NCBI GenBank assembly: GCA_028622995.1
Contig: JAJQJQ010000049.1
Location: 310,001-374,000 of the forward strand
Source: Panagrolaimus kolymaensis
Taxonomy: Eukaryota > Nematoda > Chromadorea > Rhabditida > Panagrolaimidae
Direction: 5' to 3'
DNA length: 64,000 bases
In this document: positions 47,071 to 61,500 of the stretch, in pieces
Numbering within the stretch: position 1 is the stretch's first letter
Layout of the letters: each line of letters starts with the position of its first letter
Made by a program: the position numbers and the translations under genes
Notes under the pieces: model-generated
What the model was told of the DNA's origin: nothing
Database searches by the model: none
Seen by the model: only the letters and a program-made list of their open reading frames with translations

Positions 47071-48067
47071 ATGAAACAACAGCAAATTTGTATTTTGTTT
47101 ATATTTTTTATTGCATTTTGCATAACTAAAATTTCTTCAACTGGCTGCCAAGCTGGAAGTATCGAAATTCAAAATTCATGTTATTTTTTTCAATTAAATC
47201 CCGCAAATTATGGTTCAGCTGAAAGTCATTGCCGTACACTTTTTGGAAAATTAGTTTCTATTCATGATGGATGGACTAATGCTATATTAAACAGTTCGTT
47301 ATTGTTTGGAAAATAAATTTAAATATCGTTTTAAGCTTAAAAAAATTTTTTTTAGGCGAAGGTGGAAAAGCATTTACTGAAAATAATGTGGCGGATTTTT
47401 GGATTGGTTTAAATAATGCTACCCTTTCTGGAAATTGGGAATGGACAGATAATTCAACTTTTGATTTTAAAGAATGGGCTCCTTCTGAACCCCAAAATAG
47501 TTGTGCAAGTTTGAATATGGAAAATGGATTATGGGCGACTGATGATTGCATCACTCAAAAACCATTTGTTTGCAATATTCCACCAAGAAATCCACCATCA
47601 AATTATTGCCCCCCTGGAAAATGGGAATATTTTGATCAAACTAATTCTTGCTATGGCGGAAATTATGAATATGCAACAAATTGGACTTTCGCAGAAAAAT
47701 ATTGTGAAAGCGAAGGAGGATTTTTAACGTCCATTCATAGCGTTGAAGAAGCCAAATTTGTTTCAGGCAAAAAATCAAACACCTAATTTTTTGTTTACAA
47801 TAAAAAAAATCTTTTATTTTAGCACTTGAATACACAACTAACATAGGTTTATGGATTGGATTATTTTCAAATGATAATCAAGCTACATGGCAATGGTCAG
47901 ATGGAACCCAAACCGATTATCTTCCATGGGCAAATTTTAATCCTCATTTACAAGTTTCAAGTTGCGTATACATTTATAATAATAATTTTTATGATTATCA
48001 TTGTAAAGATTTTGCATTTGGAGTATGTAAAAAAGCAGCATCGCCACAACTTAATAAAATTTATTAA
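47071..48067 (+). CDS. Secreted two-domain C-type lectin (F), with a GC-AG intron
   Basis: Exons 47071-47293, 47356-47766 and 47823-48067 give 292 residues. Signal peptide I-C-I-L-F-I-F-F-I-A-F-C; domain 1 from G-C-Q-A-G-S (G-K-L-V-S-I-H, F-W-I-G, E-P-Q-N, F-V-C-N) and domain 2 from Y-C-P-P-G-K-W to G-V-C-K-K. The second intron begins GC rather than GT (CAG|GCAAAA at 47766-47772), where the sister genes have GT. A shift of start to an ATG at 47011 is possible but the hydrophobic leader begins at 47071. The third of the lectin tandem; E and F have the closest leaders. Confidence 0.9.
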
Positions 48068-48265
48068 TAAAGTTTTATTTTAATTTTAATAAAGATTTTG
48101 TTTTATGAATCTGAATGTCCCCAAATAAGTCACGTTCATCCTTAGAAATGTTTATGAAAAAATTAGTTTGTAAAAATACAAAATGTTAAAATAATACATA
48201 ATTACGGGTAAAATAAACTAATAATTTTTTTAAAGGGAATGTAAAAAATAATTGGTACCTATTTA

Positions 48266-49478
48266 TTATTTTCTAACAACTGCTATTGATGTTACTGGAG
48301 TTTGAGAAAAATATGTTTTATTTTTAATATACCATTTTTGAGGGTGACGAAACATAAAGTAAAGATATTTTATCCCATCTAACATAGCTTCCCGATATCC
48401 GACCATAATAAATAAAACTATTATAGCTTCAATAAAGACTCGAAGTTGTTTTATGGATTGTCGGATATCTGTTAATCCTGAATATCCATCAAGCCAAAGT
48501 GGAAGCCTAAAATCTATGTAACCCTTGTAATCTTTGGTTGGATCATAATTTTTAATTGTGTTAAGTTTGAAGCCAAAATATATTGGAAGGTCTTCAAATA
48601 TGGCGATAATTTCAAGTAAAAATACAAAAAAATTAATTAAAGTTTGTAAAAAAATGACTAAAGCAATTCGAACGGAATTTTTGAAATCCTTTCGATTATG
48701 TTTTAATTGAAATTTAGCTTGCTTTGTTACACTCCAAACTATCATAGTTGCAAATATCATTGAACCAAATAAACATAGCGGCGGCTTCAAAAATGATAAG
48801 ACAATAAAAAGTAAATCACAAACTCGATAAAAATTGAACATAAAATCCTGATTTGCTGCCTCCGTGCATAAGGCTATTGGTAAGCTTTGTTGAATTTTGC
48901 ATAAATAATCTTTTCTCTTATTCATGATCATGGCAAATAAAATGCTAAAAATATCGATAAAAATAACAAAAACATAAAAAATAAATATAGTTAAAAATAT
49001 TCGATATCCTCGTGTAAATTTTTCATTTAGTTTTGTATAAAAAATAGTTATAAATCGTGAGAGTGAAAGAAGAAATATGTAAAGCAGAAAAGGTATTATT
49101 TGTGAGCACCAAGGCGATCGATAAATCGGCATACATCCAATCAAAGCTTTTCTGAAGCAATCCATAATTTTTGAAATAATAAAAACATGGTAAACTATTT
49201 TTATTATTAATATAACTTTTCGTATTATTGTTGCATGACCATTCGTAACTGATAAACATATCCCAAATTGCTTGATTTAAAATAAACCATCGATAATTTC
49301 CATTAATTCCACCAAAAATTGATATAAAAATAATTAGGCTTAAAAGACCAAAGCAAATATAATCCAAATTATAATTATATACCGATGTAGCAAAGTTAAT
49401 AAGAAAACATCGAAATTCATCGATATTTGTTGTTATATTTTTACTATAAACTTGACAAAAAAATGAAGAATTATTCAT
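48266..49478 (-). pseudogene. Seven-transmembrane receptor 2 with apparent frameshift
   Basis: Two overlapping minus-strand frames form one receptor. The first (49478 down to about 49100) covers helix 1, I-L-N-Q-A-I-W-D-M-F and C-F-Y-Y-F-K-N. The second continues from about 49130 with P-F-L-L-Y-I-F-L-L-S-L-S-R-F to the stop at 48266. I could find no GT-AG intron that joins them, so a one-base indel is likely between 49080 and 49150. The product would be about 390 residues, homologous to receptor 1 at 24936-27232 but, unlike it, with no intron. Either a pseudogene or an assembly indel. Confidence 0.65.
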
Positions 49479-49934
49479 TTTTAATATTAATATTTATTTA
49501 TTTTTTTTAATGAGCGAGCAACTATAGATAATTCTTCAAATTTTTATATATGTAGGAGTTTTTAAAATTTATAAAAAATATCTCCACTCCCTTTTAAACA
49601 TAGCTTTTAAAATTTTATCTTTATCATAGTAACTACTTATTATTAAAAGTGCCAAATACAACAAATAAAAGGTTTTCTAAATTTTGAAAAATAACAATTA
49701 TTAGTTTTCATTATACCAGAGGAGAGCCCACTCAGAACAAAGGCTACTATCATGCATCAAAGGGCTTATTAAAAAAAAATTTATTTCCGTAAAAGTATAA
49801 ATAATAGTTTAAAAGGGAAGCTTGAAAGATGGCAGTTGCCAAAAAAAAAAAATAGTTTGACTCAAACAATTTGAAACTTGATTTATAAAAAAATTGACAA
49901 AAAAAACTTAAAATTTTGATAATAAACACTTATT
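49479..49934. other. Intergenic spacer
   Basis: AT-rich; nothing supported. Confidence 0.5.
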
Positions 49935-50013
49935 TCTTCTTTCGTCTCAGTATTACAAGCAATTCCATATCCTTTATTTGATCTTGAAAAATCAATTCCA
50001 ACATGCCATACTA
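49935..50013 (-). pseudogene. Possible relic of Y exon 1
   Basis: On the minus strand it reads V-W-H-V-G-I-D-F-S-R-S-N-K-G-Y-G-I-A and then T-E-T-K-E-E. The V-W-H-V-G-I-D start is shared with Y exon 1, but the remainder differs, so this may be a separate HSP70-like start. It lies far from any X gene. Confidence 0.45.
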
Positions 50014-50489
50014 TTTTAAATAACCTCTTTCAACAACAAAAGATGGAAGAAAATATATTTTTGAAAAAAAAGCAAACATCTATGGGAAACTTTTTGTGAT
50101 AAACAATAAAACCTTTTCTTTATCAATGTTTATGGTTGTCAAAAAAAAAAAACAAAGAGCTAAGTAAATAGCGCTTGCACAATAGCCTGGGCAAAAATTT
50201 GGTTTAAAAATAAAATAGGATGAATCAACCGAAAAAGTTTGATGTAAACATTGGATATTCGAATATTCAAAAGATCGATCTTCAAAGAAAAAAAGAAATT
50301 CTCAAAAACTAAACAAATTTTCAAATTTGTTCGTTCCCATATTTTTTTGGCTTCGAGCGTCAATGCGCCGATTTGAAGCTTCCTCGCATCAAAATTTTTT
50401 TTTGTTAGTTTTTTAACGCCGGATTTCTCTTCTCATTCGTTTTACATTAGTTTCTTGAAAACATTCATATTTTTTAAACTGATGCCATC
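50014..50489. other. 5' flank of the DNAJC11 gene
   Basis: No coding sequence supported. A T-rich tract lies close to the start. Confidence 0.5.
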
Positions 50490-52534
<2,045 letters not shown>

Positions 52535-52904
52535 ATTCTCTCGGACATTCTTATAAATTTCTTCATGGTTTTGGATGATGTCGTTACATGGATCTGAATT
52601 ACTATCTTCGCTCTCTCTTCAAACTACTCCTCTTCATCAAAATGTTAAGAAACTTCTTTCATCCAACAATTCTTCGTTTTTTCTTCTTTTGTTATTTTTG
52701 TTCCTTCCGTGTCTTTTTAAAATCTTAAAAAACTTCATTGCTCATTTTGTCTTTTTCTTTTTTTAAAGCCGGTATTTTTTATTATTAGGTTCTATTGTTG
52801 TTGTAGTTGGTTCAATTGTAGGTTAGTAAAATTAGTTTTGTATGATGATATTGTTTGTTTTAATATTATATAAAAATAAACATTGTTGAATCTTGTCTTG
52901 TTTG

Positions 52905-52939
52905 GGGCCAGCGTGAGCGCGAAGCGCTCACGCTGGCCC
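52905..52939. repeat. Perfect GC-rich hairpin, 16-bp stem
   Basis: GGGCCAGCGTGAGCGC pairs perfectly with GCGCTCACGCTGGCCC across a GAA loop. It is the most GC-rich stretch of its neighbourhood, about 370 bp past the stop of DNAJC11. It could be a terminator-like structure, a small RNA precursor or a transposon end. Confidence 0.85.
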
Positions 52940-53718
52940 AAGTTGAGTTTGCCTTGACTGAGCGCAAGATCTCTTTTTTTTCCAACTAGCTTATTCATGT
53001 ATTTATGTTTATTAATTTTAGCTGAAATTTTGTAAACTTATGAGAGACCATCTATAGATTATATCTGTAAAGAAATCCAGAAAAAAAACTTTATAAATTT
53101 AGAGATTTGACTAAAAATGTGTCCAAAAAAAATATGTCCGTTTGTTTGTTTGTTTGTTTGTTTTCTGTCCCCTTTTTTTTTCTTATCGCGAAAAGGCCTG
53201 AGTGTTGTCTCTTTGAAAAGAAAGAAAGTTTTTTTTATTTCTTGATTTTTTGAAAGGGAAATTGTTTTTTTGATTGAAAATTAATGTTTTTAAAATTAAT
53301 TTAATTAGTTGTAAATTTGCATAAAAATTAGATATTAAAAAGAAACCCTCGGCATTTTTTGAATTATGTTTTTTTTACATAAATTTCTTTTTATGTACAT
53401 ATACTTTTTTTGAGAATTCTAAAAATAAATTAGAGTTTAGTTGGGTATGAGTGAATTCTTAGTTTTAAGGATATATTGTTTTAGAAGAGGGACTGGGAGT
53501 TTGAGAGTAAACTGTTTTTGAAATTAATAAATTTTTTGGGATCTTGTGAGGTCGAAGAGAAACAAATTTAGAAAAAAATTCTCTAAACAGAAAATTGTAG
53601 TTTTTGGTGACTAATGTTTTTTAAAAGATTCATATTATTCCCATTGTGCCTATTTTTTCAGTTATCTCTAACATGTCACCTTGTTGGAATATATCTCTTC
53701 GAGATCAATAAAAGAAGG

Positions 53719-54086
53719 GAAATCAGTACTATATTTAGGCTAAAAGCCAATAAAAGGTGGAAGTTGAGTAATGAAGTCAATAAAAGCATGGAAATTAAAA
53801 AAGCGGAAGTCAATAAAAGAAGTGAAATAGCTCAACTTCGCGGCGGAAATAAGAGTCGTCGTGATTTTTTTTTTTTTCAAACGTTCGCATAATTAAATTG
53901 TAAAAAAATGTAAGTTTAAAATAATGGTAATTAAAACAAAAGGAAAAAACTCTTATTTCCGCCGCGAAGTTGAGCTATTTCACTTCTTTTATTGACTTCC
54001 GCTTTTTTAATTTCCATGCTTTTATTGACTTCATTACTCAACTTCCACCTTTTATTGGCTTTTAGCCTAAATATAGTACTGATTTT
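53719..54086. mobile_element. Foldback inverted-repeat element
   Basis: Left arm 53719-53856 and right arm 53949-54086 are near-perfect reverse complements around a 92-bp loop. The arms carry imperfect tandem repeats of GTCAATAAAAG plus a GGAA run. Both arms read as an open frame with the same protein (starts A-N-K-R-W-K-L-S-N-E), which is a by-product of the inversion. No clear target duplication could be read. Confidence 0.75.
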
Positions 54087-54555
54087 CTTTTTTGATTTTG
54101 CATCCATTTCAAATGGAAAAAAAGATGATGTGTGTGTAAAAAAAGCTGACAATGTCTACCACCAAATACGTTAGTTGGCAAAATGTTCACTTGCGGAAAG
54201 ACGCGCGAGAATCGATGGATGAATAAAATGCAAGATAAAATTTTGAGTGTTCATTCAGAGTTTTTTTGTTATTCAGCTTCCTAGAATATTTTTGTTTGTT
54301 TGTTCAACTCACTCCATTCCTATTTCCAAAAGATGCTATTTTATTTTTTTGAAACTTAGTTGCTTTTAGTTTTATGAAAGGAAAGATAAATTCATATAAC
54401 AGAAAAGACGACGCGCGTTTATGTATTTTTGTGAATAACTTGGATCTCTTTTTCGTTTAGCGATACCTCCTCCTTTTTTTCTTGCGTGAAATATTATATC
54501 TGTCATTATTTGTTTTAACCGTTTCTAACCTGCTTCTTTATTTTAGTGAACAATC

Positions 54556-56138
54556 ATGATTATGAATGAAACTGAAAGTATTATTGCTTTCTTTAAAAAA
54601 GAATATCCTTATGTTGGTTTGACTCATGATATGTTGAAGAATCCTAAGGTTCGTTTATTTAGTTTGTATTTACATAGCCACTTCTTACCACTTGCTTCTT
54701 TTTTAGTTTGAAATTGTACGCGACCTTTATCAATGCTTAACTTCTACTATCTTTGGCTTTTCTGAAGATCTTTTCGCTCCAAATGAAAATGATCCAGAAA
54801 TGGCGCTAAAAATTGTTCTTCGTTTAATGCAAAGTATTATCAATGATATTACGAGTGAAATGTTTGTTATTACTGATATGATTAAGCCTACAGCCACGCG
54901 AACACGCTTCTTTCTTACTCATTTGATCGAATTTTATAATTTCATCGTCGAACATGCTAGTGAAGTCGAAAAATGTCAAGTGGAAGTGGTACGTTTTTTT
55001 TGACTTGTTATTCATATTTCTAATATTGATTTTTAGAATGTTCTTAAAGCCAAACTTGAGGATGATCGTGCTGCCATTGCAAATTTGGGTGATGAAATTC
55101 AAAAGCAAAATCAAAAGAACGAAAGATCAAAAAGAAAACGTCTGGATTTATCTTCAAAGTTCAATCAACTTGAAATCGAACTTGCAACAAAGCAAAAGGA
55201 AAAGAACAAATCAAAGAAAACGTCAACCTTGTTGAAGACCAAATGAAGAAAAAAGAAGCTAAAATCTCTTCTCTTGATGCATCGATTGATGAAGCTCTTC
55301 AAGAAGCTCAACAACTTGAAATGGATATCGTTTCATCTCCTCATCGAATGTTTAGTGAAATTCAACGTACTGAAACTGAATTGACACAATGTGAAGAAAA
55401 CATTGAAGACCATAAGTAAGCTTGAGTTTCTTCATTGATCTTTCTAATTTTAAACTTTTCAGGCGTCAAGCTCGTGAATATGCTCGTCAAAAAGCTGGTT
55501 CTGAAGAATTAAGCAATCAACTGGAAGATTTTGAAAAAGAAACTAAAACCTCGTTTGCTGCAAAGATGAAACTCTTCAATGAACAACGTGTTGCTTTGAA
55601 AGAATCTGATGCTCATTTACAAGCTCGTCAACAAAGTGTCTTAATGGCTGAAAGAAAACTTGTGGATCGCAAAGCTGAAGGTGAAGAAGCCTTGAGAAAG
55701 CAAAAAGCTGATGGAACGTTCCTGAAAGAAACCATAGAATGTGTTGAAAGAAAAATCCAACAAATCAATGAGTAAGTTGTTTCCTTATCTTATTTGGTAC
55801 CTAAACATATTCATTATTTTAGAGAAATCGTTGAAATTAATCAACTCTATGAATCGAAGGACAAAAGAGAACTCTTGTTTAACTTGAAACAGAAGAAACA
55901 AATCCTCAAAGATATGGAAGAAGAACATCTTGTTAAACAAAACAATGTCAATCAAATCGTCGACAAACTTCGAAATGCTGTTGCAACTCAACAAAAACAA
56001 GTTCAACACAATACTGAAGTCTTCAATCGAACAATATCAAGCATTAAAAACAATGAAAAATTGGCTCAAATCAATCAACTGTCGGCTCAAAATGAAGAAC
56101 TTATTAACAAAAAGCGTGAACTTGAAGAACCTCAATAA
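54556..56138 (+). CDS. NUF2: NUF2/HIM-10 kinetochore protein, with a one-base frame break
   Basis: Exons 54556-54648, 54707-54988, 55037-55415, 55463-55771 and 55823-56138. NUF2 is a subunit of the NDC80 complex that links kinetochores to microtubules. The N-terminal calponin-like region ends in the family hallmark M-I-K-P-T-A-T-R-T-R-F-F-L-T-H-L-I-E-F (human P-K-A-K-R-T-S-R-F-L). Coiled coil follows to the C-terminus. The frame breaks near 55200: exon 3 is one base too short for phase. Adding one A in the A-run at about 55201 would restore the E-Q-I-K-E-N coiled coil and give about 459 residues, the usual NUF2 length. As NUF2 is essential and single-copy, a homopolymer sequencing error is the simplest explanation. 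Confidence 0.85.
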
Positions 56139-56255
56139 TTTTCTTTGTATGTATTGTCACCATCCATCACTTCTCTATGTTATTTTCATTTTATAAATTG
56201 TTCGTTTTTGTGTTATAATTTGTCTTGTATGATGTTGCTTTATTGTTTTATAAAA

Positions 56256-57833
56256 GCCATTTTTTCTAAAAATCGAACTTCGCTGGAATTTATCGAAAAT
56301 ATTTAAATTCGCAAATTGACTTTTCTTTGACTACCCTTAGGTTTTCGAGGTCGCTGATCACGAATCTGACCTCAGTTTCATTGGTCTCATAGCGAAAACT
56401 CGAGTTCCTGAGCTCTCAAAACGAAAAGTCAACTTTTTATTAAGACGCTTTTTTTAAAAAATGTCTAGACCAAAAAATAGCAAAAAATATGCTGATTATT
56501 TTTGTAATTGATGCTGATAATAGAAGAATAGGCACAAATGGGTCAAAAGCCCATTTTAATGAAAAATTCAATGTTTCGCTTAGGAAAACTCGAAATCTGT
56601 GGCCGCGGGCCAGCCATTTGAATACATATTCGGATTCCTCATGAAATTTCACCCTAGAAAAAGGGAATTTTAAGAAAAAAAAGCGGGACAACTTGAAAAC
56701 GGTGAATGGCTGAATGAATTACATCAATATGAGGTATATCAACAAGTAATTAATAAATACATGTAAAAAATACAAAATCTTTACTAGAAACGTAGAAAAA
56801 CTCATTTAATGATTTTACAAATCGATAAAACTTCATATTGATATGCTTTTCGATTTTTCCCACATTTTTAAAGTTTAATAGTAGCAAACGATTGTCAAAA
56901 AAATAAAAATTATAAAAATGAGGTATTTATTTTTAAAACTCTTCATTTCTAGCTCTAATTTGGGTCGTAGAAACCGAATTTGACAATTAAAAAAATCTAT
57001 CATTAATTGGTTATTGAGTTATGATTTTTTTAAATATGCAAATTTTTCACTATGCTATTACTCAGTTTTAAGCTAATCATTCGTAGAAACTGTTATCAAA
57101 TTCGGTTTCTACGACCCAAATTAGGGCTAGAAATGAAGAGTTTTAAAAATAAATACCTCATTTTGAGAAATTTAAATTTTTTGACCATTATTTATTAGTA
57201 TAAAACTTTAAAAATGTGGGAAAAATCGAAAAGCCTTACAACATGAAGTTTTATCGATTTGTAAAATCATTAAATGAGTTTTTCTACGTTTCTAGTAAAG
57301 ATTTTGTATTTTTTACATGTATTTATTAATTACTTGTTGATATACCTCATATTGATGTAATTCATTCAGCCATTCACCGTTTTCAAGTTGTCCCGCTTTT
57401 TTTTCTTAAAATTCCCTTTTTCTAGGGTGAAATTTCATGAGGAATTCGAATATGTATTCAAATGGCTGGCCCGCGGCCACAGATTTCGAGTTTTCCTAAG
57501 CGAAACATTGAATTTTTCATTAAAATGGACTTTTGACCCATTTGTGTCTATACTTCTCTTATCAGCATCAATTACAAAAATAATCAGCATATTTTTTGCT
57601 ATTTTTTGGTCTAGACATTTTTTAAAAAAAGCGTCTTAATAAAAAAGTTGGGTTTTCGTTTTGAGAGCTCTGGAACTCGAGTTTTCGCTTCGAAACCGAT
57701 GAAACTGAGGTCAGATTCGTCATCAGCGACCTCGAAAACCTAAGGGTAGTCAAAGAAAAGTTAATTTGCGAATTTAAATATTTTCGATAAATTCCAAATT
57801 CATCGAAAAAGTGCGATTCTTAGAAAAAATGGC
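56256..57833. mobile_element. 1.58-kb foldback element 3' of NUF2
   Basis: Both ends begin GCCATTTTTTCTAA and are inverted; the flanks TTATAAAA and TTATAAAT match in 7 of 8 bases. The arms (each about 750 bp) are nearly complementary. An 83-codon frame (starts M-S-R-F-F-F-L-K) is present in both arms in opposite directions with four differences; no transposase domain is seen. The inner motif GGGTCGTAGAAACCGAATTT recalls the one in the element at 18634-19661. Confidence 0.82.
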
Positions 57834-58560
57834 TTATAAATAAATTGTATGTCTTTATTGAATATTTTTTGTTTGAATGTGAGTGGAGTAACGATTGATA
57901 GATACTAGGTATCAGGCGTTTTTCTTCTAAGCTTTAGGAACTTCTTCACAAAGATGTTACTATAATATTTTGTAAAGAAACAATTTCCTTAATTTGAACA
58001 TTACTTCTTTAAACGAGGAACTCGAGTCCTTCCGCTACTTATTTTCCCTTTATTACTTTATTCAATTGCATCATTACCTTCTCGTTATGATCTTTGTTCA
58101 ATGATGTCAGTCATCGTCAGCCGTTAAAGAATGCACACAAACATCACCGATCGCTCTTTCTCACATATATCCTTTTTATTGTTTGTATTTTTGTATTTTT
58201 ACGTCTCAAGCGTAGCTAGAGCTTTTGCACGTTTTTATATCGCCGGAAGCAGCGATAGTTGCATTCCTTTGCGATCCTATTAGAGTTTTGAAGAATAAAT
58301 GAGTTTTAAGGAGATTTAGGTCTCCTGGCCATCAATATTTTATAATAATTAGTTTTGTGTTAATAAAATAGGAGCTTTTGGGTCAACCGCAATTAATTAC
58401 ATTACTGTTAGATCCAGCTACATATAACAACTTGACAAAACCCAAGAAAAAAAGGCACAATATTATCAAATGAAAGAATTTTTTATACCGTAAAAACAAA
58501 CAAATACAAATAATAAATAACATAATAATAATTAGCAAGAATACAGCTACATTTCATAAA
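57834..58560. other. Intergenic; 3' side of HYOU1-like gene
   Basis: No gene supported. It forms the 3' flank of the minus-strand HYOU1-like gene. Confidence 0.55.
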
Positions 58561-61500
58561 TCAAAGCTCAAAATGGAGGGCATTAAATTCGATATCATCA
58601 GCATCCAAGATTGGGCTATAAACAAATGATTCATCCATGGATGGCGAAGTTTCTCCTTCTTTTTGTTCGGCATTAAACGCAACAGTTTCTCCGCCTTCTT
58701 TCGCTTCTCCATGTTGTTGAATATCAGCATCAAAATCTTCTCCACCTTCATTTGCTATACCACTACTTGAACCATCAGCAACACCTTCATTTCCTTCTTG
58801 TTTTTCAGCATTATGATCCACAGCTGGTACAGTATCATTCGCTTCTTTAGCAAGAACAGCTTCTTCAATTTCTTCCATTTTAGCTTCCGCTTCAGCTTTC
58901 AATTTTGCTATCATTTCAGCTCTTTCTTTGGCCTCTTTTTCAGCTTTCTTTTTCTTTTCAGCATCAATGAGATCTTGAATACGCTCTTCAATAGCAAAGA
59001 TGATTTCATCGATTGGAGTTTGCTTTACACGGAATTCCTCGGTGGTTGTTGAAAGACCAGCTTCATCTTCAATCCATGTTGCAGTAACTTCGAGCAATTG
59101 GGTTAAGTTCTTAACTTCATTTCCTTGAGCAAAAGCCATAAAATTCTCATCATGCATACGTTCTTTGATTTCATACACACGAGCTTCAATTCTGTTATGA
59201 GCCGCATCACGTTCAGCTTTCAATCTTTCAATGCGTTCAAAACCAGAGAGACTAAAAAAGAAACAAGTAATAGGTGAAATTAACAAGCTTCAAACTTACA
59301 CTTTCTTCGATTCTTTGATGTTTTCTTTGTTGAGACCAATGTAAGCATTATAATATTTAACTTTCAATTTAGGTTTAATAACCTTTGATTTAGGTTCTTT
59401 CTTCGGTTTAGAGGTTGTTTCATTGAGAGAATGCAAAGTTTCGTTTTTGACTGTATCAGCAGATTGAGTTTCATTTGCAGCTTTTTCATTTCCTTTGTTG
59501 GCAGCAGCTCCTTTCGTTTCTTGTTCATAGCTTCCATTGACACCTTCTTCTGTCTTGTTTTCAGTTGGTAGTTTTACAGCATCTGGATTTGGAGTTTGTG
59601 TAGTTGCTTCTGGTTCCATAACTTCTGGAGTTGTTGATACTGATGGCATTGGTGGTTCATCTTTTAATCCTTCTTTAGTTTCTTCTTTATCAGAGTTAGC
59701 TCCGAAAAACTTTCCAATGGATTCAACAATAGCTGTAATAATTAAGAAGATTATTCATTTTTGTTAGACAAAGAGAAACTTACAGTCAAGAGTAGCATTT
59801 GTTTTGATCTTTTCAATAATAACTTCAGCTCCATCATTTCGAACAATACCATAATAGTCGATGAGGAAGAAAGCTTTGACACCTTTGAAAATATGATCAT
59901 CATCGATATTCTTCTTAATCGCTTCAGAAATACCATTGAAAGCAACATCACTTATATTCGATGAACCAAATTCTTCTAATTGTTCTGTTGAAAGATAACC
60001 AATAGCAGCTCCATAACGAACATTAACAGCAAAGTCGGTTGAATGAGAAGTAAACGTCATGATTTTACGATTCGTTGGATAATGACTTTTGTAGCTGAAC
60101 AAAGTTCGATCAACACGACGCATTTCTGATTCATCTTCGCCACTAACAGTATCAAAGCTGATTTGAATGGGATAAATAACAAGTTCTTGAACATCGATCT
60201 TCTTAACTTTGAATCCTTTGCTTAAATGAGCAGCTTGATAAAGAGCACCAAGAGCAGCAGCTTCATCGGTATTCAAAAAGCGATTGGGTTCTTTCCTGAA
60301 AAATTAAGCTTCACCAAATGTCAAAATTAATGAATCCTTACCCTTTGAAGAGTTCTTTCAAAACTTCTTGAATCCTTGGTATTCTTGTGCCAGCACCAAA
60401 AAGAATGATTTGATCGATATCATCAACATTCAATTCAGCCATCTTCAAAGCATCCAATACAGGTTTCATGTATCCTTCTTCATATTCCTTCACAAAGTTG
60501 ACGATATGATCACGATGTACTTTGAGACGACAGTCTTTATCTTCAAATACGCTTTCAACTTGAGCCATGGTTTCAGTATTAGCAGATAAAACATGTTTAA
60601 CTCGTTCAGCTTGTTGTAACAGCTTTGACATAGCTCGAAGATCATCAGCAATCTTCTTCGAAGTTTGATGTTGCTTTGAAAATTTTTCAGCAAGAAAATC
60701 ACGAACTTTGAAGGTCAAACTTCTTCCACCGAGTTGACGATTGAAGCCAACACCTTTCATTGTAACAACAGGTTCCAAGGTTTTAGAAACATTTGATTTA
60801 GCAAGTTTAAGTTGAACAACACTTGCAACAGTTTTAGATGCACCAATATCATATATGAGAACATGTTGAGCTTTTTCGATGATATCCTTGCGACGAGTAA
60901 AAGCATAATTGAGAGCTGCAGCACTAGAGTCGGACATAAGTTGGAGAAGATTGAAACCAGCAATTTCACTTGCACGAACAATAGCTTTACGCTCAGCTTG
61001 ATTGAGATATGCTGGAATGGTGATAATGACATCATGAATAGGAGTTTTACCATAAACCACAGCTTGTTCATGAGCATTCCATAGGATCATTGCGAGTAAA
61101 GTTTCGACATTGAATGAACCACTATCTCTGAAAAAGAAGAACATGAAGGTAAGACAATCGCTTACAAAAATTTAAGCTTTTTACTTTGTATTGATCATTA
61201 CAGTACCACGAACAGGATCTTCTGTTACATTCAAATATGGAAATTGTTTGATGTATTCTTGGACGATGGGATTGCTGAATTGTTTACCAACGAGATCAGT
61301 AACATAAGGAATAACCTTTTCAGGATGTTTACGACCCTAAAATCAAACAAGGCTTTAGTTATTATCAAAAAAGAAATGAAAGAAAGTTTACAATTTGAAG
61401 AGCATGTTCACCAAAAAATCGTTCACCATTATGAAAAGCAATAAGATTGGCTGTTTTACGTTGAGAGTCTTTGTTTAGTATAATTTCCATAGGGATTCCA

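Larger units (their letters stand above)
52535..54555. other. Intergenic region with hairpin and foldback element
   Basis: Two kb between DNAJC11 and NUF2. No gene is supported. It holds the GC-rich hairpin (52905-52939), a run of GTTT repeats near 53140-53165, and the inverted-repeat element at 53719-54086. The other open frames are shadows. Confidence 0.6.

Noticed and set aside
53614..54152. Paired open frames with identical protein in opposite directions
   Set aside because: By-product of the inverted repeat arms; no domain or start context.
56440..57639. 83-codon open frame in both arms of the large foldback element
   Set aside because: Kept as a finding only for the element; no known domain and no evidence of translation.
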